DNA of 64,000 nucleotides, taken from positions 27,265,227 through 27,329,226 of the forward strand of contig JARWKL010000012.1 in assembly GCA_029961685.1 (NCBI GenBank), written 5' to 3'. Position numbers and translations under genes: made by a program. Under the pieces are notes generated by a model. It was given only the letters and a program-made list of their open reading frames with translations. It did no database searches and was not told the DNA's origin. How positions within the stretch are numbered: the stretch's first letter is position 1; the number at the start of each line of letters is the position of its first letter. Source of the DNA: Aristolochia californica (lineage: Eukaryota > Streptophyta > Magnoliopsida > Piperales > Aristolochiaceae). This document shows, piece by piece, positions 12,380-24,878 of this stretch.

Positions 12380-13604
12380 CGAGGAGTGACGATACATAAA
12401 TGCAAAACCTCTATGCATGGAAGGATGTCCTGTTTTACAGTTACATTTGCTTATATTAGTAAATGCAAAGACCCTTTTTGATGAAGCAAAAGACAGGAAG
12501 GAGCAGATATGTACAAGGAAACCTGTGAGGCCCTTTCTTTCGCCTTTTTTGTACTCTCCTATCGGCCCCAAAACTCAGACTTCGCACTACACCTACACTG
12601 GATATCTATCTGGAGCTTCCTTTATTACTCTTTAGCATGCCGAGGAAGATAAAAGACTGATGGGGCAAAGGCAAACTTCCCACTATTTCTTCTGTTGCTC
12701 CTTTTGCTTCCCTTCTGTCCTTCCATTCGTGGCCCCGAGATTTCATGGCTTCTCGTATCTCCACCAGTAAATGCACTCATAAAGCTGTAGAACTGGCGGA
12801 GCGGATTGGGATGAATTTTTTAGGGGATTCCATTTTACAGATTCCACTTCTGACTACCCAAACCAAATCTGCTTCCTTGCTCTGACAAATCTGGTCGTCT
12901 TCTCCCCCTCTTTAAGGATATTTTTTTATTTCCATAAATGGGTGTTTTTGGTTCGGTGCACGTGCGTTTGAAAATTTTCTTCTGATATTGTGGAGATACT
13001 GTACCAGTACCGTGAAGAAGCACGACCATTGGGATTATTGGGTAAGAGCCAATCGCTCGATGAAATTCCTGTGCGACCGAAGGAGACGAATGAAGTCGCT
13101 GCAAGTGATGTCGCCTTAAAGTCGAGACGGAAACAAATGGCCGACAAGAAGGGGTGGGAACCTCCTCTTGTTGCTGCTTCATTAGTGCTTCCCTACTTAA
13201 TATAATAACACGGTCACTTCTCTAAGACTAAGAGTTTGGGAGGAGTGATAAGTGTCTCCGCTTAAATTATTATTACTAGGAACTTAGGTCCACTAAACAG
13301 TGAGAGTGGCCTGACATAATTGGAGATGAGTGCTGTTGGCTTTTTCCCTGTTCGTTTGTCATGTATCATCTCTCGCTTCTCTAGTCAAATTCCATCAAAT
13401 CTTAAAGTGGATTTGTATGTCTCATATCTCTATTTCCAACCCCCACTTTTTTTTTTTTTTTTTTTTTTTTGCGTTCTGGTCTTTGACTGTGTCGGGCAGA
13501 GCAGCCAAATTAGAAGGGTTCCAAAGAAGACATCATAGATGATGGAATCTAGAAATGAATTTTTCAACATACAGAAAACACTAGAGATCCACTACCACGG
13601 TCAC

Positions 13605-13645
<41 letters not shown>

Positions 13646-15034
13646 AAACACAAACTTTAGTGAGATGACAACCAGTCAGTCGTGTCCAAATGTCCACAAA
13701 GAAACATGCGAAGACAAGGCTGCACCAATAATAGAAGACTGTTTTTTTGAACCAGAAATCATGGAATAATCACGATCAGAGCTGCAGATAAACATAATTT
13801 CTAAGCTATTTTTAAATAGGTGACAAGAAAACTTGGACTGCGACAGCAGGAGAGAAGTTGCAATGATCCAAAATCACCGCACTTACCTTGTCTAATCACA
13901 CTTTCGCATCACCAATAAGCAAACTGTATTGTTTACAATTTGTTCAAACCACTTGTCCAAGACTGTTCACTACTTTTCTTTATCACACATCCACTGCTCT
14001 TACCTCATCTACCACAATGACAAAAGGGCTTGAAAGCAACGTTTCCTCTTTTCTTGATCAAACTCAAAAACCAAACCCATCTTTAAACATTCTTTTAGCC
14101 TCTGCGGCAGCCACAGATGCACTTCCATGATTGGTTTGCCAAACCAAAACATGCTTCCCTGCCTTCTCCACTCATTCATCCTGGCCCAATACATAGTTTA
14201 TAGCAGTATTCTACCCGAAATAAGAGCCCAATGGAGCTGCTACATGACAAAAGAAAGTGAAGTAGGGTGACTCGATCACTCGGGAAGCCTCATAAGTAAA
14301 GCTTGAATAATTGGATAAAATGCAGCCATCTGATGGCAGCCAACTACCCTGAGTCAACTCAAAGCTGAATAAAAACTATTGCTTATTGATGAATATTACC
14401 ATAGAATAGTACCAGGTAAGAAAACAAAGTAGTCCCCTACAGACATCATCGTAGGAGGCCAAGTTAATATGATTGTGATAGCGTATGAATTGACCAACTC
14501 CTAACTCTAGTAGATATAGCCAAGATAAAGGGAATATGCTTACAAATCGTTAGGACCACTCTTTTTTACCAGCAGTTTCTAGCTCTGTCGAAACCCACAT
14601 CTGGCACTATTACAAGACTTAACACAAAAAGGAAGAAAACATGTTGGATATTACCTGTGTACAAGTTGGATATGACTCGGACTACCTGTAAGGTCTACAA
14701 AGATAAGCCTCCTGACAAGTAAGCGTAGAAAGCCACTGAAAAGTGAAAGAATAGCTGAAAAGAAAACAAGCAAGCACACTAAATGACAAATCAAGAGAGG
14801 CCAAGGAACATCAGACCAGGGGAAGAACATTATTTTTGAGCCATAATTGCATAAATAATAAAAAAATTAAGAGTTAGAGAAGGATTTTGCATGATAACAT
14901 GAAAAAATTGTGAACTTGAACTTCTTGCCAACTTGACCTTCTTGCCAACATGAGTATATTAGAACAACATTCCCCACACAAGTTTTTTTTTTTTAAATTG
15001 GAAATTGTCACTAGATATCTAATATCATACCTGC
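12380..15034. other. intergenic with (CT)n microsatellite
   Basis: There is no supported gene. A (CT)n run occupies about 13610-13644 and a T-run 13448-13470. Two overlapping opposite open frames at 12835-13205 match nothing I recognise. The part after about 14500 probably includes sequence just downstream of the SNARE pseudogene. Confidence 0.5.
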
Positions 15035-18000
15035 TTACTTGGACAACCAGTAAATCAGACATGTGCACACAGCTGCAACAAGGGATAAGATAATGGTATC
15101 CAAAGATTTTCTCCTCTTGATTGCAGAAAGGATGTTATTTACCTGCACAATTAAGCCATTTGTTTATTACCTGCACAAATTGTGCAGACGAACAAAAACC
15201 CTAAGATTGCTCAATAAGTTGACTTTGGGATAGAAAAACTAACATACTGATGGTAGGCGGCTGCTGACATTGGTTATCTTTGAGCCAATCCCACTGAAAG
15301 TTGAGCGTTGAAGAACAAGTGCCTAAGTGTGGCTTGAGGATGGGAGATCACACTATCAATCTGATGTTGCAAAATGCTAAATGATAAGAAGAGGTGAGCT
15401 TTGTTTAGCTACAGCAATGCATAAATTGTGCAGAAATCTGTATATTTTATAGAGCAAGAGATCCAAATAAAAACTGTATTATAACAATATCCATAACTCT
15501 CATCATAAACATGAAAGTAAAATTTTAGCAAATATCAAGACATCATGAACTCATTTTTGCAGCTATAATTTAGTAGTGCAATGTAGAAGAATCGTCACAA
15601 CGATCTGACAAATATTACAATAAGTTAAACAATTATTGGAAAGATCAGCTATTCATATCAGTGGATAAACAAAGAAGCTAGAATGGAAATGTATAAGAAA
15701 CACCAACACGGCCATGAACATCCCCTGTGAGTACATTTACATGTTCATTGTGCAGAAATTGCGGTTCAAAGTTTATCTTGAATTGCAGATTTATATGCTA
15801 GGATTCAAGGCACCACAGAATGTCACTGGAAGAGAGAATAGAATCCCAACACCATTCAGTAGAATCCATAGGGAATTGGAAGTATCATAATCTTGTTTCA
15901 TTTCCAAGATTTTCTAGTGCATTTCGTAAGTCAATGGACAACTACTAATGCCAAGAGCAAACCATGTTGTTTCTGATGAATTAAAGCAAATGCACAAATT
16001 ACTTATTTAAGGTTAGGTCCCATCCCTCATCACAACTATTCCAAAATTTATTGTTCATCATCCAGTTTTACACTGTCATAATTCTTGCTCCTATTTCTCC
16101 GGCAAGTAATGTTTCAGATCAGTAATAAAAATGCTTTACTATTTCAAACTTTGACTTTAAATATCATCTAGATATGTGGAAATACAAGCCATTCATAAAT
16201 GCATGCCATTCACAAGAAGAAAAAAAAAGTCATTCACATCCCAAATCTAAATAAAAAAGGTCCAAATGGTCTACTAGAATGGGTTCATGAGCTTGGCCTA
16301 AATTTTGGCAAATGGGGGGGGACTGAATCATCAAGCACGATCAAGTACTAAATTCCGAAGGATGTTCAATATCTTTAACTTGATTAGAGTTGATTCAACG
16401 GATGATGTCCTTTTGCAAATAGAGCACTCCTCCACTTGCATTGCATAGTAAAGAGAATTTTCTGAATCATGCATGCAATTATAGTAATTCTTTCTTAAAC
16501 TTTTTGATGTATGAATTCACACAAATAATATCATCTTATGATCACATCTCTTAGTTCTAGAGTATCTCCAGCCATGGCATGTTTGATTAAGTAAAGAAAT
16601 TAAATGTATTAGCAGTTCTTTCTACTTCTTGTCATAGCAGTATTAAAACAACAACAAAAAAGAGCACTCGCGCATGTAATGATGAAGATAAAGAAATTGT
16701 CCACCTGAGTCAGCTAAATAGAATTTTGAAATTTGTTGGTGGTGTGATTTGGGCCTTTGACTCAATGGCCACATGGGGGTTTCTAGTGTGAGATTTTTGG
16801 TTCAAGTCTTACCAGGTGTAAGGTGTGTGTGTGTATATGTGCATAATCAACATTCCAAAAAAGAAAAAGAAAAAGAAAAAGAAAAACAGAAGCTGGTGAC
16901 CAGAATTTTCCACTTACCAAATAAAAGATGATGGTAAAAAGAAATCATTTAAATTGTTATTCATCAGGTCATGAACAATAGCACTATATTCATCCACTTC
17001 TAGCCCTGGTTGGCAGTCTAAGTTCATAACATACCCTAATTATCATCCATAAATAAGCACACGAATAACGTTAAGGCCATTAAATGTAGTTCAGATGATT
17101 GTAAAGCAAGGAAACCTAAAATACACAGCATCCATCATATCCAAGCTACCCCAACATAAATAACTTACTTGAAATAACCCTTTGCTTCAAGATACCTGTC
17201 CTGTACTTCGGCTTAAAAATGCTTGTTCCTTGAGCAGTGCTTGCCTTTCATATTCACCACTTGCTTCTAGACCCATATTAAACCCCCTATAATCCTGAAG
17301 AAGTAACGCATGCTCCTGTTTGGCTTTAAGGCTGGAACGAAGGCGAAAAAACTCCTACACTTTGCCATATTAAAGAATGGGTTAGCATCATAATACCACA
17401 TTCATTACTTCCAGAAAGTTTTCTTTTTCCTTTTAAAGAACAAACTTCTTGTGGTTGTATTTGAAAATTGGGACCAGGCATCGTGCATTTCTAAACAGGG
17501 TTATCAACCCTACACCCTCAGGTTTCAGTAATGATTGAGAGAACAAGATTACCTGTGTAAGATCTTGTAAAATTTCTTGATGCCAAGTCAAAAGTATGTG
17601 AAAAGATTTCTGATCCTCCTGATGAAACCCAAGCTTGCATCTGTAATATTACTTGCTGAAGTTGAGTCAATAGTTGATCAATACCAGTTTCAGATAATTT
17701 TCTGAACCGTCAGAATTTTTAGCAACTAATCTGCGGTATGAGTTCACATGGTCATCCAGTTGCGCCTGTAGTCCCTTGCCTGTGAAGAAAAGGGTTAGAA
17801 ACAAGGAAGATAAGACAAACATTCATCAACATAATAGAGTACACCGATCACACCAAACAAAGGTTCTCCTAATAAGATGCCTGCTGATGCCCCTTCTTCA
17901 ACCACTATCTTGGTCTATTCTTCTCTAAATTCAATGCTGAATGAAAATGGTGACACGAGAAGATTTGTGGAGAGACTTCTACATAACTTTGACATTCATC

Positions 18001-20382
18001 AAACCCAACTTTGTCTTGACACTTAAACAGTTATTCTTCTTAATATTAAGAAGACTATACTAAGAATCTTACCTTCTAAGAACTATCAGAAATGTGCAAG
18101 TACTTAGATGCCAAAAGAAGTTGTTTCACCACTTCAGACTCCCTTACACCTATTTCTGTTCCCTCTCCTTATCTTAGTTTAATACCATTAGAATACCGAT
18201 TATTTCTTTAAATGGTGACTAACACCAATCAGACTGGTAGAAGAATAAGAAAAGTTTCAAAGACCACTCTTCACCTCTATAATCTTTGTCAAGAAAAGTA
18301 CCAGAGATATACTCAATAAATAACTATAACACACTCAAAAGAAATTGCACCTATTTCACAAATAAAAGGCACGGACTGAAAGACAGAGACAGGAGACAGT
18401 CCAAGGATTTCCTATTAATTTAGCTCCTTTCATAAGAAGCACACTATATCAAAACAGGTAATGCCACTGCTAACCTCTGTCCCTAACTTCATATCCTCCC
18501 AATGTTTACTAATTGTGATGTTACCAACTGGAAATAGTAGAAATGCCATACGAGTTATAATGGCACCTCTGCCTTTATTCATCATCATTCCATTCAAGAA
18601 CACCTTGTCATGATAAATAAAAAACCCAAAGACAGAAAGCTAATTAATAACAAACCAAAGGATGGAAAGCTAAGCTGCATTTAAAACAGAAAACTATAAC
18701 TCTCATAAGCAGACACTTGTTTGAATAAAAAAATGATGCCCACCGAAACTCAACTTGCTAGATTCATCTTGTCCATACAAGTAAAAATTATTACCTTGAA
18801 AATGACCACTTCTTGCTGGGTACATCTGTCACATTTATTGTCACGTTGAGTCTAAGCAAAATCTACTGTTTGATGAACTATCCTTTTTTGGGTAATTTGG
18901 AGAGCAAAGTTTAGTTCTATTCACAATATATCAAGAAAAACATTAATAAATGCATGAAAATTGAAGAGATTATATCAAATTAGGTATAATGATTAACAGC
19001 AAAGACAAAGGGAGAGGTAGTAAGACAGAAGAGCATGTGATGATGACACTAGTTTCCAGAAGGAAGAGTCAAAATAGAAGTCTGTATTGAGTGGAGTTCT
19101 TGTCTTCTGTAGGTTTTGATAAGTAATTAATGCGGGAGTTTCATCTCTTCTGATTTCATTGATTTATGTTATGCTTTGGTTGTCTTCATATAGCAAGGAA
19201 ACCACAACTAGTAATGCAAAAGCCCTTCTCGAAAAAAAAAAAAAAAACTATTACTAATGGTGAGCAAAACAACGTATTCTCATAAAAAGCCATGCTGGAA
19301 GTAACTGGATGTTTACATTGTTTAAGAGTGTTTCTTTCACTAAAAGGAAGAGATGGCAAGCTGAAAAAGAAAAGCATACTATAACAACCCAAAGGACTTT
19401 GTGGACCACAATGGAACCAAATTGCTTGTAATATAACTTTTTTTCTAAGCTGTGCTTCACTTAAAGTTTATGTTTCATAAAGATACACCTATCATAGATT
19501 GTGTCTACTTTTTATTTTATTAATCTGATCGAGAAGATAACAGCAGGAAGGATTGATTCTCTGTCAAAGAGTGTTTAGTGCTGTTGGAGGCAGAAAGAGT
19601 CTTCACTCAGTTGCTTTCAGCTCTTCGTGCTCCAATTTTCCTCTTCTTGAAGGGGGTACTAAATTGTGCATTCTTCAGTGTTTGGCACCCGAGTGCATGA
19701 GAGTATGCACCTGACATAAGACATATAGATCAATCCGCTCTACCTGAATAATATCTCTCTAGAAATAGTTTCTATGAATGTTATGTAATGAATTGACCCT
19801 TAGCAATTATCATCTAATATTACCATCATAATATGTTTTGCTTATACAGTCGTCCCAGACACTCTTTTCCTTGTTAAGTGTTTCCAACTTTTCATCACAT
19901 CGTTTACATTGCATCCTAGTCTGCCGATCCATCCATAAGGGTTGATGCTAAAAAGCATATGGACAGATGGTTCTCATTTGTGAAAATTGAAGGAAATTAA
20001 CTTAAAATAGAACCACTCAGTAAATATCCGGAAATACATGGAATTGGTAACTGAGACCAATGGAGTCACTCGATCACTGTGTAGAGGAAGGAAATATGCA
20101 AATCATATGCACTCAAGCAATGCAAAATTCAAAAACTATTCACGCGCATTACATCACCGAAATTACCGACAGCCCTAAAGCATCCTGCGAGGATGAATTC
20201 ATAACTGCTACATTTGCTTTCCTCTTATCGAACCCAAAATCGAAGAAATATTTACAAAAAAGGATTGGAAGTTATATAAACAGATAAAAAATTGAGCCAT
20301 AAGGCGGTCCGAAAAGAGAGCGAAATTCCGCAGTATTTCGTACCTGTTTACGCAAGGTATCCCAGGAGCTTGGCGAGTCCAT
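15035..20382 (-). pseudogene. GOSR1: Golgi SNARE GOSR1/GOS1-like, frameshifted five-exon copy
   Basis: Five exons are recognisable on minus. Exon 1 (20382-20344) is MDSPSSWDTLRKQ. Exon 2 (17779-17553) includes LQAQLDDHVNSYRRLVAKN and QMQAWVSSGGSE. Exon 3 (17354-17196) starts EFFRLRSSLKAKQEHALLLQ. Exon 4 (15360-15248) starts IDSVISHPQATL. Exon 5 (15142-15035) has VNNILSAIKRRKS and the C-terminal membrane anchor LSLVAAVCTCLIYWLSK. Every intron keeps GT-AG. GOS1 is a Qb-SNARE of Golgi traffic, normally about 230-250 aa. Exon 2 carries about three 1-nt frame breaks (at its start, near 17698, and an extra T near 17590). Exon 4 lacks one base (113 nt where 114 are needed), and the anchor is about two residues shorter than usual. 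It is probably a non-functional gene copy, not a retrocopy. The other genes in the window are intact, which argues against a poor assembly, but indel errors remain possible. Confidence 0.85.
16735..16890 (+). mobile_element. candidate SINE in intron 3 of the SNARE pseudogene
   Basis: A B-box-like GGTTCAAGTCTTACC lies at about 16799-16813. It is preceded by a tRNA-like ttgactcaatggccacatg and followed by (GT)n and a tail of repeated AAAAAG units ending about 16885. The pieces are typical of tRNA-derived SINEs, but the A-box is poor and no flanking duplication was found. Confidence 0.35.
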
Positions 20383-20542
20383 GGATCGAAGAGAGGACTT
20401 CTTCTTCTACTAATTATTATTATCGTCTTTTCTGTCCCGGCCTCTCCGATCGACGATATCTTCTTCTAGCTTTAACAGACCACAGGTCCTACCAATATAC
20501 TGTTGGCAGTCAAAATTGAGGAGATTTCAGGTGATGGTGCTG

Positions 20543-20995
20543 GAGAAGTGAAATAAAGGACTTCCTGTCAAGACAGGGGAGTGCGGCCATGCGCTCTAGT
20601 TTCCAGTTACCGGAAGCTGACCGCTAAAGCAAGAGAAAGAGGAAGCGCCCATAGACTGGCCTCACAAAGATATCCTTAAAAAAATGTTGAATTTTCTCTA
20701 TAATTAAAAGGAAAATGGAGTGTACTTCCTTTTAAACATGGAATGAGTGTAGAGAATTTTTGCAATTTTGTCAGGAATGAGAATACTTCACATGAGTGTA
20801 GTATCAATGCTGGATGCAGGAAGTTTCATGACCGCCATGGCAACCAGTAATCACCATTAACTCCCTTGGGAACCGGAGGCGGAGAAGGAGGACTTGACTG
20901 AGCGGCAAACTAAGGACAGAAGCCATAGATGGGCTCAATTACGAGGACCAACTCACAGATGACGACGTCAACCGTGTCACGATCGAGTCGAAGGA
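20543..20995 (+). repeat. segmental duplication copy 1, left half
   Basis: This segment matches 31116-31590 over its whole length with scattered substitutions and small indels (shared words include gtgcggccatgcgctcta, aagagaaagaggaagcgccc and gaggcggagaaggaggactt). In this copy the segment is interrupted by the copia relic at about 21000-23840 and resumes at 23841. It lies just upstream of exon 1 of the SNARE pseudogene. No gene was recognised in it. Confidence 0.85.
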
Positions 20996-21125
20996 CACCA
21001 TAATTGATGGCGTGACCATTGAAGTCTCTTCATTAAACTTTGGACACCGGTTAAAATTACGAGTAATCTTTGTATATAATTATAATGTACGTACAAAATA
21101 AATAATAAGAAAGAAAGATTTTTAT

Positions 21126-21305
21126 GAACTTACACCTAAATAATGCATTTGTAAAGCCACGATGGCTTACACCTAAATTATCCACTTATAAGCCACGAAA
21201 AAGGGCTTACACCTAAACTATCTACTTGTAGAACTACAAAAGAAGGCCTACACCTAAAATTATCCACTTATAAAGCCACAAAAGAGAGCCTACACATATG
21301 GGGGA
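21126..21305 (+). repeat. tandem repeat, about four units of 41-42 bp
   Basis: Units start at about 21126, 21166, 21207 and 21249. Each has the form (g)cttacacctaaa, then tat(c)cacttata and agccac(g/a)a. They begin at the LTR terminus (ttaca) and replace the deleted gag to integrase part of copia-1. Confidence 0.75.
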
Positions 21306-23630
21306 GTATTAAGGAATAATCCCATTTATTAGTGAATACAAAGATTTTGAGTTTATTAGTTAGAAAAGAGGTTTCCTAAGTTCGCTAGTCATTTTGGGAT
21401 GGACCTTAGACTCAACTTAACATGGCCCTGTCAAACTATGTTTCATTACCTCAGTGTTGATGCTCCCCTCTCGATTTTTTGGCTGCATTGTGTTCGTTAA
21501 TATCCACAAAAACCAGTACTCAAAGTTTGATTTGTGTGTCATTCAATGTTTATTTTTGGGATATGTGGTCCATCAAAAAGGGTACCGCTGCTATGATCTA
21601 ACTACTCGACGCACATATGTAACTATAGATGTCACGTTTCTTTAATCCGAAACTTTCTACTCGTTCGCTACATCCAATTCTTCTCTTTAAAGGGGGACAC
21701 GAGAAGAAGAGTTGAATTGGATGACATTTGACTGGTTCAAGGACATTGATACAACAACCACTATGGAACCAAATCCAAAGAAGACGTCCTTAGAAATTGA
21801 TGAAACAATACCCCTCTTCCCCTTAGTATCCAACGATCCATCTCCTGAGAATATCATTGAGGTAAGTAATCTTGTTACATCTCAAAATTCTAATGATATG
21901 GCTACTCCGATTGGCTATGAATTACCTATCAAGAGCAATTAGGGCAAACCACCGAATAGATATTCCCCCGAAGTGAAAGGAAAAAAAATCAAAATATCCT
22001 ATTGCCAATTATGCGTCTACAAAAGAATTGTCTGAACCCCTCAAGAAGTTTGTAAATGAACTCTCCTCACACCATGTTCCCACAAGTGTTGATGAAACTC
22101 TGAAAGACCCTACATGGGTTCAAGCCATGAAGGAAGAAATGGAGGCATTAATGAAAAAATCAGACATAGAGTCTTGTTCCTTCACCTGAAGGTAAAAAAA
22201 CAATGGAGTGTAAATGGGTATTCTCCATCAAATACACATCTGGTGGAGCACTTGAACTGTACAAGGCAAGGCTGGTAGCAAAAGGATATACATAGACGTA
22301 TGGAATGGATTATCAAGAGACATTCTCATCGGTAGCCAAATTAAATATTGTTAGAGTTTTTTTTTTTTTTATCTCTTTCAGCTAATCTTGATTGGCCATT
22401 ACACCAATTTGACGTTAAAAATGTTTTTTCTCCATGGAGCTCTTGAGGAAGAAATCTGCATGGATGTTCCTCCAGGATATATAGCAAATTCTGAAGCAAG
22501 GACAGTGTACAAACTCCAACGAACTCTATGTGGCTTGAAGAAATCTCCTAGAGCGTGGTTTGGGAGATCGAGTTTGGCAATGCAAAAATATGGTTATAAA
22601 CAAAGTAACTCAAATCATACTTTATTCTTAAAGCATCAACGAGGTAAAGTAACAACTATGATAGTGTTTGTAGACAATATAATCATAACAGGAAATGATC
22701 CAGAAGAAATAGAAAAACTTCAAGAGCAATTGGCAATAGAATTTGAGATGAAAAATTTGGGAGAACTCAAATATTTTCTAGGAATTGAAGTTGTTAAGTC
22801 CAAACAAGGCATATTTCTTTCCCAACGAAAATATATTCTAGATCTATTATCAGAAGTTGGACTACTGGAGGGTAAGCCTATAGATACCCCAATAATCCCA
22901 AATCACAAACTTGGAGAATACCCAGACCAAGTGCCAACAAACAAAGGAAATTACCAGAGGTAGATTGGGAAACTTATTTATCTCTCTCATATGCAACCTG
23001 ATATCGCTTATGTAGTAAATGTAATAAGTTAATTCATGCATTATCCAAGTGAAGATTATATGAATGTCGTGAATCAAATTCTTCGATACCTAAAGTCCTC
23101 CCCTAGGAAATGACTCATGTTCACAAAAAACCATTACCTAAGGGTTGAAGGTTATATAGATGTTGACTGGGCAAGGAATATTTCAAATAGAAGATCCACC
23201 TTAGGTTATTTTACATTTGTTGGAGGAAGCCTAATTACTTGGAGAAGTAAGAAACAAAAGGTGGTAGTGTTATCAAATACTGAAGTTGAGTTTCGTGGGA
23301 TGACTAAGGGTCTTTGTGAGCTTATTTGGCTTTGGAGATTATTAACCGAAATTGGCTTTGGCCCAAACTATGAGACGGACTTATTCTGCGATAACAAGGC
23401 TGGTATTGATATTTCACATAACCCGATTCAGCATGATCGGACTACACATATGAAAGTAAATTAACACTTCATCAAGCAAAACCTTGAGGCAAAGATAATT
23501 CAATTTTCGTTTGTTAAATCTAAATACTAGTTGGCTGTCATACTTAAAAAAACAGTATACAATAAGAACTTCTATAACTCACTTGGCAAGTTGAGCACTA
23601 GAGATCTATACACACCAACTTGAAGGGGAT

Positions 23631-23840
23631 TGTTAGAGTGAGATCATCTAAATGAGGACTTCTTCTTCCATCGAACTGTCTTCCAGATCTGTAAAAACAT
23701 AGGAAGAAGTCCTCTGCAACAACAACTTCGAAGATGATCCGAGAGACCAGTTAAAATTACCTGTAAACTTTGTATATAAAGATGGATGCACTTGTATGAA
23801 ATAAATGAATAAGAAAGAAAGATTTTTCCGAAAGTCTACA
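23631..23840 (+). repeat. copia-1 3' LTR
   Basis: It runs from TGTTAGAGTGAGATC to AAAGTCTACA (210 bp), directly after the polypurine tract. Its 3' part matches the 5' remnant at about 21040-21135 (shared gttaaaattac, ctttgtatataa, aataagaaagaaagattttt). A related LTR lies at 24051-24246. Confidence 0.8.
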
Positions 23841-24050
23841 ATAATGAGAAGGAGAATCGTTTTGGTGGAAGCCATCGAAACGATCTAATGATTCATATTG
23901 ACTTGTTCAAGCATTTGAGTGTTGTTTTGTTAAGGATGGGCTCAATTTGCAGTTTTCTTCAACAATTTAATGCTTCAAACATTTTTATTCACCAAAACAA
24001 AAGAGTTAGACTCAAGAATCAGGACAAAGATTCATTAATCAAGTACTTTT
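23841..24050 (+). repeat. segmental duplication copy 1, right half
   Basis: It continues the duplicated segment after copia-1 and matches 31591-31745 (shared tgagaaggagaatcgtttt, cgatctaatg, attgacttgtt). It stops where the next LTR starts at 24051. Confidence 0.8.
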
Positions 24051-24290
24051 TGTTGGCGTGAGATCCTCTAGAGGAGGACTTCTTTTAGATCCGTAAAAAC
24101 AGAGGGAGAAGTCCTCTGTAACAATGGCTTCAGAATCCGAGAGACCAATTAAAATCAACCTTAATCTCATTGTATATAAATATGATGTACTTATATGAAA
24201 TCAATGAAACTAAGGAATAAAAGAGAATTTTTTTACAAAAAGTCTAGATGGTATCAGAGTTGGTTAATAACCCAGAGATTTGATCAAGAT
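24051..24290 (+). mobile_element. LTR of the copia-1 family with primer binding site
   Basis: The LTR runs from TGTTGGCGTGAGATCC (24051) to about 24246 and parallels the LTR at 23631-23840 throughout (agaagtcctctg, ccgagagacca, ttgtatataaa). TGGTATCAGAG at 24249-24259 is the tRNA-iMet primer binding site. About 30 bases of leader follow, then foreign sequence, so the rest of the element is gone. Confidence 0.8.
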
Positions 24291-24315
24291 TTTTGGGGAC
24301 GAGTTGTGCTTATTG

Positions 24316-24516
24316 CTATGGATGGGATTTGTAGTGGTAAGTGTCAGAGTCGAGGCTATCGAAGGAATAGAGCTCGGCGGCGACCTCAAAGTATCTACGA
24401 AGTTTGATGAGGGCGAGGACATTGAAGGTGAGGTAGACGAGGTGCACGTGGGGCTTGGAGAGGACGTCGAGGTTGCGGTTGAGAGCGATTTTGTTGACGA
24501 GAGGTCCTAGAGGGTC
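24316..24516 (-). pseudogene. TRAPPC12/TTC15-like TPR protein fragment
   Basis: The minus strand gives one open stretch of about 66 codons with PLVNKIALNRNLDVLSKPHV, then LVYLTFNVLALIKLRRYFEV and ending YHYKSHP before a stop. Its GC-rich, C-ending codon use differs from the AT-rich surroundings, as expected for an old coding sequence. From memory the pattern fits the start of the TPR region of plant TRAPPC12-like proteins (TRAPP vesicle-tethering complex), but only this piece is present and no intron is seen. The family name is tentative; that it is a captured gene fragment is more secure. Confidence 0.5.
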
Positions 24517-24699
24517 TGGATCTCATGAGGCTGTGAAAGGTTAGATAAAAGAGGATGGGTCGGAGAAGCTTCCGGGTGGAGATCCATGGCCAAGGCTACA
24601 CTTAACTCGGCCTGTCAAACATAGAGGCAGTTGCTGTAGACCTAATTTTGGAAGTTCCCGTCGTAGTGAAAGAGAAACAAGCTAACAAGAAAGGAAACT

Positions 24700-24832
24700 G
24701 GATGAGAATAAATAAATACCTGAAAAAGAAGGAGAAGGAGAAAAAGAAGGTGAAGGTGAAGGTGAAGAAGAAGAAGAAGAAGAAGAAGAAGAGGAAGACA
24801 GTGAGAATGAGAACCACGACTGATGTCTTCCT
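24700..24832 (+). repeat. GAA/GGTGAA-rich low-complexity tract
   Basis: This is a purine-rich microsatellite. In one plus frame it reads as an acidic tail (Glu/Gly run, then EEEEEDSENENHD and a stop); in the frame of the pseudogene downstream it reads as poly-lysine. The acidic reading resembles the C-terminal tail of POLE3-type histone-fold proteins, which would place that tail upstream of the body at 24879-25214. Confidence 0.5.
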
Positions 24833-24878
24833 TATTTACTCATTCCAGAGATTGGTAGGAACCAAAGCAAGGAAGGGG

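Larger units (their letters stand above)
21000..23840 (+). mobile_element. internally deleted Ty1/copia element (copia-1)
   Basis: From left to right: a truncated 5' LTR (about 21040-21135, matching the 3' part of the 3' LTR); tandem repeats where gag, protease and most of integrase should be; an integrase C-terminal piece (21454-21645, VIQCLFLGYVVHQKGYRCYD); reverse transcriptase pieces (about 22090-22963); RNase H (23117-23464, with YIDVDWARNISNRRSTLGYF); a polypurine tract (tgaaggggat, 23621-23630); and the 3' LTR (23631-23840). The RT active-site motif reads FVDN instead of YVDD, and several frames are broken, so it is inactive. It resembles copia-2 in RT and RNase H but has a different LTR. 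Confidence 0.85.

Noticed and set aside
12835..13205. Overlapping open frames of 115 (minus) and 71 codons (plus)
   Set aside because: No recognised motif, no splice or promoter context, and each is mostly the shadow of the other.
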